Below are positions 26,462 through 35,197 of a stretch of 64,000 nucleotides of DNA, in pieces (positions within the stretch are counted from its first letter, which is position 1; each line of letters opens with the position of its first letter). Origin of the DNA: Woeseia sp037968755 (GTDB lineage Bacteria > Pseudomonadota > Gammaproteobacteria > Steroidobacterales > Woeseiaceae); assembly GCA_037968755.1 (NCBI GenBank), contig JBBKWB010000024.1, forward strand, positions 21,671-85,670, written 5' to 3'. Made by a program: the position numbers and the translations under genes. A model generated the notes under the pieces. It searched no databases, was not told where the DNA came from, and saw only the letters and a list, made by a program, of their open reading frames with translations.

Positions 26462-27895
26462 TCATCGGCTGAACATGTTGTTCCGAAAATCGTCTCGAAG
26501 CCAGAACGCCTTGAAACCGTTGCGACGGCCATTGAACTCGCCATAGGAATCAGCGTTCGCGTCCCCGGGCATTTCGTCCTCACCGTAAGTGTAGACCGGG
26601 CGGCCGCGATGGGCCCAGACCGCGACTGCTGCAGCGTCGCCCTGTTCAGCACGGCGGCCGGTCATGGGGTCGATAGACATGACGCTCCATAAATGGCTCA
26701 CGCTCTGTGCACCTTCTGACGCGGCAACGTATTGGAAAGTTTGCAGGCAACGCTCCGGATCACCCGCGCCACAGAGGGCCATGCGGTACTCCTGGGGGCT
26801 GTCCGGGTGGTCACAGGCAAGCTGATCCATCGCATCATCGGCGCAACTGTAGGTATAAATTGTCTTACCGTTTGCGTCCGCCAGAACCTGACCGATGCGC
26901 GAATCCTGCACAGTGAACTCCGCCGGTGGCGGCAAAGCGCGTTGCGTATAGACGTTGCTCCATCCCTCGATGTCGCTGCCACGAAGGCTGCGAGCACGAG
27001 GATCGGGCGCATAGGTATAAATCGGCTGGCCGCGATAGGTCCACTGGTTCTTGCCCGGGGAGCGCTCGATGACAGACCATCCGGCCTGCGGCGATGCCGT
27101 TGCCGGTGCCTGGGCAGGCACCCAGGTTACCGCGCATTCGTCGTAGCAATTCGATTGGTTCGGCTCATCGCCATCCCAGACATAGAGCGAGTCGCCGTCG
27201 TCATCGATCAGCAGCCGACCGGTCGTCGTCTGCACGACCTGAAACCCGGGCGGAATCGCGGACCGGGGACCGACAGGCACCCTCACCACCGGCGCATCGC
27301 CGCGGATTTCGAGTATGAGCCCGCCGAGCACATCGCCCTGCTCCTGATCCAGCGCGGATCGGTAGAGTGGAAAGCCATCGTGGGACCACTGCAGGCTGCC
27401 GTCTTCACGTTCGATGAGATCCCACTTTCCAACCGGCTCGGCATCCGCGGCAGCGAGCACCGGCGGCCAGGCATCCGTACAACTCGGCCGGCGGTCCAGA
27501 TCGGGGAGAATCAGGCCGGGAGGATAGGGACTCATCAGGCCGGCAGACGTCCGCAGCACGGTGTCGGTACAGTTGGACTTTCCCCCATCTTTCCGGTCGC
27601 CGGTGCCACCGTTGCGCAAATCCCTCTGCGGCCACTTGTAGAGTGTCCGCCCCTCGGAATCAGCGAATAACGGACCATCGAGCTCCGTGGAAACGACCTG
27701 GAAGCCAGGCGGCATGGGCTCTTCGAAATAGTTTTCCCATACGGCCCCGCTCTCCGGCTGCCAGAACAACTGGGAAGCCAGCCCGTCCTGAGCGACAGCC
27801 GTGGCCGACACGTTCATTAGCATGACGGTCGCAACAAGCCCCAGTGCTGGAACCTGGTTTATCCGGTTAATCCTTCGCCTCATAGTCGATGACAC
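26462..27895 (-). CDS. Exported protein with three tandem Lipoprotein_15-like units
   Basis: A 477-residue exported protein built from three related units. Each has a PPGFQVV or AEFTVQ entry strand, a TLYKW/SLYVW/TIYTY core, a paired-cysteine CTDAW or CYDECAVTW segment, a W-(S/T)-V/L-IER segment and a QW-x-hydrophobic-GxPxY exit strand; they lie at about 40-195, 200-310 and 315-470. This is the PF03640 type of repeat, usually present as one or two copies. The start is GTG 27895, or ATG 27883 four codons on; either leaves a signal peptide. Its single-unit relative is encoded at 23115. Role unknown; periplasmic or surface electron transfer or cofactor binding is plausible. Confidence 0.75.
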   Translation of the reverse strand: MSSTMRRRINRINQVPALGLVATVMLMNVSATAVAQDGLASQLFWQPESGAVWENYFEEPMPPGFQVVSTELDGPLFADSEGRTLYKWPQRDLRNGGTGDRKDGGKSNCTDTVLRTSAGLMSPYPPGLILPDLDRRPSCTDAWPPVLAAADAEPVGKWDLIEREDGSLQWSHDGFPLYRSALDQEQGDVLGGLILEIRGDAPVVRVPVGPRSAIPPGFQVVQTTTGRLLIDDDGDSLYVWDGDEPNQSNCYDECAVTWVPAQAPATASPQAGWSVIERSPGKNQWTYRGQPIYTYAPDPRARSLRGSDIEGWSNVYTQRALPPPAEFTVQDSRIGQVLADANGKTIYTYSCADDAMDQLACDHPDSPQEYRMALCGAGDPERCLQTFQYVAASEGAQSVSHLWSVMSIDPMTGRRAEQGDAAAVAVWAHRGRPVYTYGEDEMPGDANADSYGEFNGRRNGFKAFWLRDDFRNNMFSR

Positions 27896-27974
27896 TCTCT
27901 ACCCAAAGTAATCCGAAGGCTCCACCCCGGGCAGTCGTAGCCCGTCAGGAGCCGTGCAGGCACAGCGACGTCGG

Positions 27975-29312
27975 TCAGACGAGTATTTCGCTGACCACGT
28001 CAGAAGCCTTATTGCCGAGGGTGCCCCAGCTCGGCTTGTCGATGCCCATTGCACGCAGCGCCGTATAACCGACCCGGGTGCCGGCCGTATCGTTAAGGTC
28101 AAGATGCAGACCCGTCTTCAGCTTGCCGCCAGCGCGGCCGGCCGTGAACACCGGCATGCTGTCCAGGGTGTGCGTGCGTGCATAGCCGTGATCGGTGGTG
28201 CCGTAGATGAGCACGTTATCCAGCAGCGTGCCGTCACCTTCCTTGATACTCGCGAAGGCCTCCACGTACTCGGCCCATGACTCCATGGCTCGCCGCAGGA
28301 ACCAGGAATGGGTCGGCTGATAGCCAAGCTCCGGGTCCACCGGCTCTTCGTGGGTCGTGGTGTGGTGCGGCTTCGGATAGCCCGGCTTGATAATCGGTGA
28401 AGCAGCCAGTGCGTAAGCCATATTGAAGACGCGCGTCTGGTCGCAAGCGACGGCCATGACCATGAGGTCGGTCATCATCCGGTGCCTGATCGCAACGGAT
28501 TCCGCCTCCTTGTCCATCGGCACATCAGCGGGCTCCGCGCCTGGCGGCCTGCAGCTCGCGATCGGCTCGGGCTTGATTAGCCGTTGCTCGAACTGGCGTT
28601 CCAGCTGGCGCAACCCGGTAAAGTACTGATCGAGACGAGCCCGGTCGTCCATGCCAAGAGACTTCGCCAGCTTTTGCGAGTCCTCCATCACGCCCGACAG
28701 CACGCTCTTTCGAACCATGACCCGTGGGTCCGGCGTGAACGTCTCCGCATTCGGGTCATTGAACGCCGGACCGAACAGCCGCGTGTAGAAATTCAGCGGC
28801 GACCATTCCGGCGGATTCGGTGTGGTGGCGTTCTGGTAGCTATAGGTACTGTCGAGGTCACCGCCGGCTGTTGCCGTCAACGAGCGGAAGCGGGTCGTGC
28901 CGCCGATCTCGTTCGCTATCGTGACATCGATAGTCTCTCCGGGGATGTCGTTGGTATTTTTGGGCGACGTGCCAGTCCTCGAGATCACCCAGCCGGTGTA
29001 GTGGCAAAGGTTGGAGTTGGTGTCGGTGAACGCCCGCGTGTTGGTGATCAGGTTGATGTGATCACGAACGTTTTTCCACGACGCAATTTCCGGCGGCAGG
29101 TCGTAGCCCGGACCGTACTTCTTGGGAACGAACACCTTCGGGTTCATTCCCAGGCCGTAGCCCCAGGTACCAAACCGGATCGGCATGGCCTGATTCGATG
29201 CCAGCGCGGTTCCGTTGCCGTTCAGAAAAGCATCCAGGAACGGCAGCGCAACTGTTACCGCCGATCCGTTCAGCAAGCCTTTTAGTACTCGACGTCTCGT
29301 GTATTTCTTCAC
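27975..29312 (-). CDS. DUF1552 secreted protein with Tat-like signal
   Basis: A 445-residue DUF1552 protein (PF07586). The N-terminus (KKYTRRRVLKG, then a hydrophobic segment and ALPFLDAF) is a twin-arginine-like export signal, and the family landmarks GTWGYGLGMNPKVFVPK, DHINLITNTR, HHTTTHEEPVDPEL and LIYGTTDHGY are present. The GTG start at 29312 is supported by GGAGGA. DUF1552 proteins typically lie next to DUF1592-type proteins, as here, in Planctomycetes and some Gammaproteobacteria. Their function is not established. Tat export would imply that it folds, perhaps around a cofactor, before export. Confidence 0.82.
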   Translation of the reverse strand: MKKYTRRRVLKGLLNGSAVTVALPFLDAFLNGNGTALASNQAMPIRFGTWGYGLGMNPKVFVPKKYGPGYDLPPEIASWKNVRDHINLITNTRAFTDTNSNLCHYTGWVISRTGTSPKNTNDIPGETIDVTIANEIGGTTRFRSLTATAGGDLDSTYSYQNATTPNPPEWSPLNFYTRLFGPAFNDPNAETFTPDPRVMVRKSVLSGVMEDSQKLAKSLGMDDRARLDQYFTGLRQLERQFEQRLIKPEPIASCRPPGAEPADVPMDKEAESVAIRHRMMTDLMVMAVACDQTRVFNMAYALAASPIIKPGYPKPHHTTTHEEPVDPELGYQPTHSWFLRRAMESWAEYVEAFASIKEGDGTLLDNVLIYGTTDHGYARTHTLDSMPVFTAGRAGGKLKTGLHLDLNDTAGTRVGYTALRAMGIDKPSWGTLGNKASDVVSEILV

Positions 29313-29493
29313 GACCGTCCTCCATTGTATCCAGGTACATTGATCCCGATCGCTGCCAGCACCGGCCTAACCGTGCGGCATGAACGCCGGGTTCGTACGA
29401 AAAGCCCGCGCAGGCTAACCAACTCGCCCCGCGTATGCCCCTGCAACTGCCAGAGGGTATTTAGCGTCCTAGCACTCATTGTCTGGCTCCCGG

Positions 29494-31185
29494 TCAATTT
29501 CTTGCAAGCTGCGGCAACACATCATCTTGCTGCTCCAGACTGTCCTGTGCAACCTGACTCTCGTCGTTCGCAGTCAGATGAACGCGGGAGAAGGCGTTGC
29601 TGGTCGCGATGGTCCGCAGCAACTCAGGCACTCGATAACCGTCTTCAGAAAATGCCTTAATGAGGAAATCCAGTAGCTGGCGATCCTCCATCGGCCCGCC
29701 CGAGCCGTAGCTGTACAGCCGGTCTGCGAAGCAGGTCGGCAAGGCCTCGTTGTCGCGAACCGCACTGTAGAGTCCACGAACTTCCTGAAAATCCACGCCG
29801 TCAAGCTGGCCGCTCGCGTCGATCTCTACGCCGTTTTCCATTTTCCGATAACGGCCGGAGCCGTCAAAGTTTTCAAGGGCGAGACCGGGTGGGTCCATGA
29901 TTCTGTGGCAACCGGCGCAGGACGGGTTTTCTACGTGTACGGCTACGCGTTCCCGTTGCGTCGGATAGCCTTTCGCGGGATTGATCACTTCCGAAAAATC
30001 CACACCCGGCGGCGGTGCGGGGACTTCCTGACAAAAGAAGACCTCGCGCAAACCGATGCCACGCAATGTCGGTGAACTCCGTCCGGGATGCGAATGCTGC
30101 GCGAGAAAACTGATCTGCGACAGCAGGCCGACGCGCGGACTGTCCTCCGGAAACGTGTAGGACGACCACCCGGGCGCGGCTGCGACATCATAAAGCGGTG
30201 CCAGTGCCGGGGTAATGAAGGTCGTGCGACTGGTGAACAAGTCGCGGTAATCGTTCTCATGCTCGATCAGGAAATCCACCATCGTACGCAAGGTCTGCTC
30301 GCGTGCCGCTGCCGCGGTCACTGATGTGAACTGCGGGTAAATGGTCGGGTCCTTGGACAAGGAGCCACCCTGAAACTGAAGCATGTCGGCAAAGAAGGCC
30401 CGCATGCCGTCTTCGAGACGCGAACTCTCAAGGAGTCTTTCGACAGCCTGTGTGCGACCTTCATGGGTGTCGAGCTTACCGGTCTCGGCCATCATCAGTA
30501 ACTCGTCGTCAGGGCTGGCGTTCCAGAGAAAATAACTCAGCCTCGCCGCGAAGGAGTGTGCGTCTAAACGCATCTTGCCCGAGTTTTCTGGGTCCGGCTC
30601 GGCACGTTCCACGACGAAGAGCACCTCGGGATTGATAAGCATGCCCTCTAGCGCCATGGCGACACCTTCGTAGAAATCCTCCAGCTTGTCCGCCGCGGTC
30701 CCTGCGTTCTCGACATAGCGTGCCAGTTCTTCGTCGCTCAGGGCACGCCGGTAAATCAGGCGCCCCACCTTCGACAGGAATGCCGACGCGCAGGCGGCAT
30801 CGGCGCTCTCCATCGACTCGGGTTTGCAGGGCAGAAGGTAATCCCGGTGGTTGTCATCCACCACCTGCTCAGCCACGCCGGTGGCGGCGCGCTGGAACTG
30901 CTCGACCTGTGTTTCGCTGAGGCCAGCATTGGCCGCCCCATTGGCGATCAGGCCTTCCCGACGCTGTGCCGGTGCGAACTGCACCCGCACGTCAACACTC
31001 GGACCAAAAATATACGAAAGGGAATTCGTGTACTGCTCGGTGGTGACCAGACGGGCCCGCAACGGCGACCCCGCCGTATCCGGTTCCGCCGGATTGCCCG
31101 TTCCGCCGGAGCAACCGCCGATGACGGCAAGAGCCAGAAGGCTCGCGGCAAACCAGAGACCGATACGTGCTATTTTTTGATGCAT
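29494..31185 (-). CDS. DUF1587/1595/1592/1588/1585 multidomain lipoprotein
   Basis: A 563-residue protein with the PSD-type domain series in order: DUF1587 (about 45-62, RLVTTEQYTNSL), DUF1595 (about 135-180, GRLIYRRALSDEE), DUF1592 (about 205-330, FAARLSYFLWNASPDDEL), DUF1588 (about 350-440, RVGLLSQISFLAQHSHPGRSSP) and DUF1585 (about 480-540). A lipobox ends at C25 (VIGGC), so it is probably membrane-anchored. A single CxxCH (C423-AGC-H427) could bind haem c. Planctomycete relatives are usually longer and carry an extra N-terminal cytochrome. It pairs with the DUF1552 gene 180 bp downstream. Function unknown; the context suggests a redox role. Confidence 0.83.
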   Translation of the reverse strand: MHQKIARIGLWFAASLLALAVIGGCSGGTGNPAEPDTAGSPLRARLVTTEQYTNSLSYIFGPSVDVRVQFAPAQRREGLIANGAANAGLSETQVEQFQRAATGVAEQVVDDNHRDYLLPCKPESMESADAACASAFLSKVGRLIYRRALSDEELARYVENAGTAADKLEDFYEGVAMALEGMLINPEVLFVVERAEPDPENSGKMRLDAHSFAARLSYFLWNASPDDELLMMAETGKLDTHEGRTQAVERLLESSRLEDGMRAFFADMLQFQGGSLSKDPTIYPQFTSVTAAAAREQTLRTMVDFLIEHENDYRDLFTSRTTFITPALAPLYDVAAAPGWSSYTFPEDSPRVGLLSQISFLAQHSHPGRSSPTLRGIGLREVFFCQEVPAPPPGVDFSEVINPAKGYPTQRERVAVHVENPSCAGCHRIMDPPGLALENFDGSGRYRKMENGVEIDASGQLDGVDFQEVRGLYSAVRDNEALPTCFADRLYSYGSGGPMEDRQLLDFLIKAFSEDGYRVPELLRTIATSNAFSRVHLTANDESQVAQDSLEQQDDVLPQLARN

Positions 31186-31261
31186 TGCAATACTCTGCTT
31201 CTTGAACGGTTTCCGCGGCGGCGATTAATCGCCGCCGCGGACACTCGGATAGTGCGACGGC

Positions 31262-34200
31262 CTAAAATTCGCCGCTAATGCTCAATGCGAAACGCCGTCC
31301 GATTACGTCCAGTGGACTGAACGGCAACGTCGACGTACCACCGAGGGTCTGAGCCCGGCGTTCCGCACTGTCGCGATTGTCGAACACGTTATCGATAACC
31401 AGGCGCACTCCCATGGACTCTGTGAGTTTGTAGGTCACCGTCGCATTGTTGATCCAGGTCGAGTCGGCACCGTTCTGGCCGGGCGAGAATCGTTCCGCCG
31501 GCGCCTGGGCGTCAGCTTGGAAGGAACCGATGAAGCGCGCCTGCCACATTGCACCGATACGATCCCGGGTCCAGCGCAGATTCAACTGGGAGCGCCACTT
31601 CTCGAAGCCACGTTCGCCTTCCAGTAATTCCGTGCTGTCGCCGGTCACGTTACGTTCGTGCCGTGCGACATGGAACATGCTACCGAAGATCTCGATATCG
31701 CCGGGCACCATGCCAGCAACCCTCGTTTCGGCCAGATCGTAGTTGAAGTTTACGATCATGCCCGCAAAGTCACGCGATGCGGCGTTGAGGAAACCCGTTT
31801 GTGGGGCGACAACCTGGAAATCAAAATCACGCTCGAACAGGGTGCACTGGTCCAGGTCCGGAAAATTCACGCTGTCATAGCAAGAGTTCATGATCTGCGT
31901 TGCCGACAGTCGTGCAATTTCGTTCTTGATTGAGATATCGGTCCAGTCGGCTGATACCGTCAGGCCGGGAACGAATTCCGGGGAGAAGACGATACCGGCT
32001 GTCCAGCTCTCCGCTTCCTCGCTCTTGAGGTTCTGGTTACCGCCGGTGAACTGCGGGAAAGTACGGTTAGCCGCCAGCGAGACAAAGCCTGCCAACTGGA
32101 AATTCGGATCGAGCGAGCCATTCGCCTGCCGTGTCTGAACTTCAGCCGCACAGTTCGCCTGGCGGACAGCCGGATTCGGCCCTGCCGTGCTGAACTCATC
32201 ATCACAGGGGTCTTCGGCGAACGCATTGAACTCCGATCGTGGCAGGAACAGTTCCTGCACCGACGGCGCTCGAATCGACGTTGTGACGTTACCGCGCAGG
32301 GTCAGTGAGTCTTCCAGGCCAAGAAAGTCTGGCCGCAACCGCCCGCCAACTGTCCAGGTCGTATCCTTGCCGGCCAGCGAGTTGTCCACCCAGCGGATAG
32401 CCGCCTCCAACTGGAAAGAGGATATGAGCGGCACGTCAAAGCGACTACCTTTTTCGATCAGGGGCACCAGGGTCTCGGCGTAGAATTCATCGGTGTCGTA
32501 GCCACCGGACACCGACTGGACCGGCGTGAGCGGGTCGAAGCCTACAGTGCTGGCCCGGTCAGCCAGGAACTCGGAACCCTCTTGCCGACGAATGTAACCA
32601 CCGGCGAACGCCAGGGGGCCGGCCGGCAGGTCGATCAGGTCACCAGCGACGTTTAACTCGAAAGTTTCCTGCGTGATGGTGGTTGACTGGTAGTCCTGCT
32701 GCAGCAGGTAAGCGTGCTGCGCGGCGGTAAGATTTTGAATCCCGATCGGATTGAACGGTATGCAACCTGCGATATCCGTCGAAGGCGGCTCCTGGAACGT
32801 GGGCGGGAATGTACCTGGGGGCGTCTCGATTTGCGAACGGCAAACAATATCGCCGGTCGCCGGATCACGAATCGAATCAATCGCCAGGGCAAGGCGCTTG
32901 CCGTTGATATCCGTTTGGCGAACGGTAGCGTTGGTTTGGCCAAAGTTCAAAGACGTATCCCAAGTCCACTCACGGTCAAGGAGTGGGAACGTGCCTTCGA
33001 GACCGACCACGAATCGGTAAACGTTCTGCTCACGAAAGTCCGAGGAATTGGCGCCGATATCGATATTGGACCGGCTTATCCCGACGTACTGATCATCAGC
33101 CAGGTTCGGATCGTATACGCCGTTTAGTACGAGTACGTCACGGAACTCTTGCGTGATGTGCGGGTTCTCGGCGATGTTGAGCTGTGCCACACCACCTACA
33201 CCCGGACCGAAAACAACCGTACCGAAGCTTGCGTCGGGACTATTATCGGCAGATTCCGTGCGCGCGAAGAGTACTTCAGAATACAAATTGACGCCGTCCA
33301 AAACCTCCCTGTGACCAGTCGCATTAATAATGTAACGATCCAGCGGGGCGATCAGGTTGTTTGTCTCACCCAATCCGACGAACAACGGATTGTTGATTGC
33401 ATCCTGACCCACGCTAAAGAATGCGCCGCGCGGCGTACCCAGGTTGGCTTGCTCCCAGGTGATCAGGCTACCGTCGGCACCAAACATGAGTGAATTGCCT
33501 TGCGCATCGCGAAGCGAATTGTCACCGTTTGGCCAGACGAGACCCAAACTTGCCAATGGCATGCCCGAGGTTGGCACCTGCCAGACACCAAAAGCGTCAT
33601 CACAAATGATGGTATCCGGAATACCGTCGTCGGGCACGAGCAAAGGCAGACCTCTGGCCGACAGACCGCCCGCAGCGTTTTCGCAGTGGGCCGTGCCCCT
33701 GCCGGCAAGGTCATTGTCCGTAACCAGCGTCGCGTCGGTACGAGCGAACTCCAGCCCCAGCATCACGTTGCCCTTACCGTCGGCGCTGTTCGCACCCCAC
33801 AAGCCACGGAGCCGGGTGCTTCCGGCGTCACCGCGCTGATCCATGTTCGTCTGTACGTCGAAGGCGAATCCCTCGAAGTCTTTCTTGTATATAAGGTTGA
33901 CTGCACCGGCGATGGCGTCTGTGCCATAGATAGGTGCACCGCCGACGAAAATAGTTTCCACCCGATCAATCATGATCGTCGGAATCATATTCAGATCGAC
34001 CTGCAGCCCGGACCCGGGAGCAGCGACTCCACCCAGTCCCGGCGTAGCCTGGGAAACGACCCGTCGGCCATTGAGCAACGTCAGCGTGCGCTGCGTGCCG
34101 AGACCAAAGGCATTCGCGAAATTTTGTCCGATGGACTGCGAGTCCTGGCGGCCCGAATTACTGAGGGGCAAACCGAAGGCTGGCACTTCGTTGATTGCGT

Positions 34201-34438
34201 CTGCCACGTTCGTGTAACCGCGATTGTCGAGATACTCCGAGTCGACGGCCACTCCAGGCTGGAGGTTGTCGTAAGCCGCGCGCTGAATCCGCGAGCCGGT
34301 GACCACAACTTCTTCTATAGTCTCTTCTTCATCTTCCTGTGCGGAAGCAGTGCTTGTTCCAAATGCCAAGGCCATCGCCACAGCAATAGATAACAAACAA
34401 CTTCCATAAGTGTTCCGACCTTCTGGTTTGTGCTCCAT
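31262..34438 (-). CDS. TonB-dependent receptor heading the redox block
   Basis: A 1058-residue TonB-dependent receptor. Signal peptide (about 1-34), TonB box (IEEVVVTGSRIQR), plug domain (INEVPAFGLP, RTLTLLNGRRVV, IDRVETIFVGGAPIYGTDAIAGAVN) and a large barrel ending ALSISGEF with a terminal phenylalanine. The size and the LLNGRRVV plug match the large receptors common in marine Gammaproteobacteria. It lacks a TAACGTTA site. The start codon is four nt from a run of ten G residues. As first gene of the nine-gene block it probably imports or senses the compound handled by the downstream exported proteins. Confidence 0.92.
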   Translation of the reverse strand: MEHKPEGRNTYGSCLLSIAVAMALAFGTSTASAQEDEEETIEEVVVTGSRIQRAAYDNLQPGVAVDSEYLDNRGYTNVADAINEVPAFGLPLSNSGRQDSQSIGQNFANAFGLGTQRTLTLLNGRRVVSQATPGLGGVAAPGSGLQVDLNMIPTIMIDRVETIFVGGAPIYGTDAIAGAVNLIYKKDFEGFAFDVQTNMDQRGDAGSTRLRGLWGANSADGKGNVMLGLEFARTDATLVTDNDLAGRGTAHCENAAGGLSARGLPLLVPDDGIPDTIICDDAFGVWQVPTSGMPLASLGLVWPNGDNSLRDAQGNSLMFGADGSLITWEQANLGTPRGAFFSVGQDAINNPLFVGLGETNNLIAPLDRYIINATGHREVLDGVNLYSEVLFARTESADNSPDASFGTVVFGPGVGGVAQLNIAENPHITQEFRDVLVLNGVYDPNLADDQYVGISRSNIDIGANSSDFREQNVYRFVVGLEGTFPLLDREWTWDTSLNFGQTNATVRQTDINGKRLALAIDSIRDPATGDIVCRSQIETPPGTFPPTFQEPPSTDIAGCIPFNPIGIQNLTAAQHAYLLQQDYQSTTITQETFELNVAGDLIDLPAGPLAFAGGYIRRQEGSEFLADRASTVGFDPLTPVQSVSGGYDTDEFYAETLVPLIEKGSRFDVPLISSFQLEAAIRWVDNSLAGKDTTWTVGGRLRPDFLGLEDSLTLRGNVTTSIRAPSVQELFLPRSEFNAFAEDPCDDEFSTAGPNPAVRQANCAAEVQTRQANGSLDPNFQLAGFVSLAANRTFPQFTGGNQNLKSEEAESWTAGIVFSPEFVPGLTVSADWTDISIKNEIARLSATQIMNSCYDSVNFPDLDQCTLFERDFDFQVVAPQTGFLNAASRDFAGMIVNFNYDLAETRVAGMVPGDIEIFGSMFHVARHERNVTGDSTELLEGERGFEKWRSQLNLRWTRDRIGAMWQARFIGSFQADAQAPAERFSPGQNGADSTWINNATVTYKLTESMGVRLVIDNVFDNRDSAERRAQTLGGTSTLPFSPLDVIGRRFALSISGEF

Positions 34439-34442
34439 CGTA

Positions 34443-34452
34443 CCCCCCCCCC
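34443..34452 (-). repeat. G10 homopolymer at the receptor's ribosome-binding position
   Basis: On the minus strand ten consecutive G residues end four nt before the ATG of the TonB-dependent receptor. They occupy the Shine-Dalgarno position. Runs of this length are prone to slippage, so they could make expression variable. Confidence 0.6.
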
Positions 34453-34993
34453 TTATATATTTAAACTATATGTCAGAGGCCTGTTTAACACTACTAAGTA
34501 TCTAGTGGTAGTTAAGACACGTTGCTGTCAATTGAAACCGTTTACAAAGCTGTTCTAACAACGATGATTCAGTTTTTAACGAAACCAAATAGTTATCATC
34601 GAGCAGCGCCGTGTTACGGTCGTTGGTATTTATCGACCATCGTTTTTTCTTTCAAGTCTTTAACGTGTTGGCGTAGTGGGAATATCTGGATTGCTGAAGC
34701 GTCTTATAGCGCTGTATACAGATCGTTACAGTCAGACAGTGCCTCTAATTTTTAATTGTACGCTTGACGAAAAACTACGGCTTCGAGGTTGCGTGTACAA
34801 AATGCGCGTGCGGGACGAACTGACTGCGCGCCCCCTTCGCGAATATCGACGATGCAATTGTGCTGCTGCTGAGTAATTCCGGGAAGAGCGATCAGACGCG
34901 GACGCGAGAGCTGATATCTTTGATTACATAGAGCGCTTCTACAATCCTCGAAGAAGGCGGAAACTGGAAATCACTAAACAGAAGAAATCGAAC

Positions 34994-35110
34994 TTAACTC
35001 AACCGTCCGTGGTATCGGGGTAAAACCCCCGTTGGAGCACCGCCGCCAGAGGTGCAGGCACCGAGCGCCAGCAAGGCGGCAACCGCCGTTAACCTAATGC
35101 TCGTATTCAT
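34994..35110 (-). pseudogene. Orphan lipoprotein signal peptide, probably a 5' gene fragment
   Basis: A 38-codon frame: MNTSIRLTAVAALLALGAC followed by a Ser/Gly linker (TSGGGAPTG) and a stop. The n-region, hydrophobic stretch and LGAC lipobox form a convincing lipoprotein leader, but nothing follows it. It faces away from the adjacent lyase fragment. It is either a truncated lipoprotein gene or a very small lipoprotein; truncation seems more likely given the debris around it. Confidence 0.4.
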
Positions 35111-35197
35111 TCGGCCCCATACCAATAACCTGTAAAAGGACTTCGGCCCCGCATTAATTTCCATGCGAGACAATACGAATTTCATCAGCATAGCCAA

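Larger units (their letters stand above)
34439..35197. other. AT-rich intergenic debris between the receptor gene and the lyase remnant
   Basis: This 759-bp stretch contains the G10 tract, an imperfect inverted repeat near 34485-34516 (TTAACACTAC ... GTAGTTAA) and the orphan lipoprotein leader at 34994-35110. No complete gene is supported. It should also hold the receptor promoter. Confidence 0.4.

Noticed and set aside
26732..27670. Long plus-strand open frame (312 codons) opposite the three-unit PF03640 protein
   Set aside because: It is antisense to a protein with clear repeats and a signal peptide, has no recognisable domain, and is explained by high GC content.
33500..34393. Plus-strand open frame (297 codons) opposite the TonB receptor N-terminus
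   Set aside because: The opposite strand encodes a conserved TonB box and plug domain; this frame shows no motifs.
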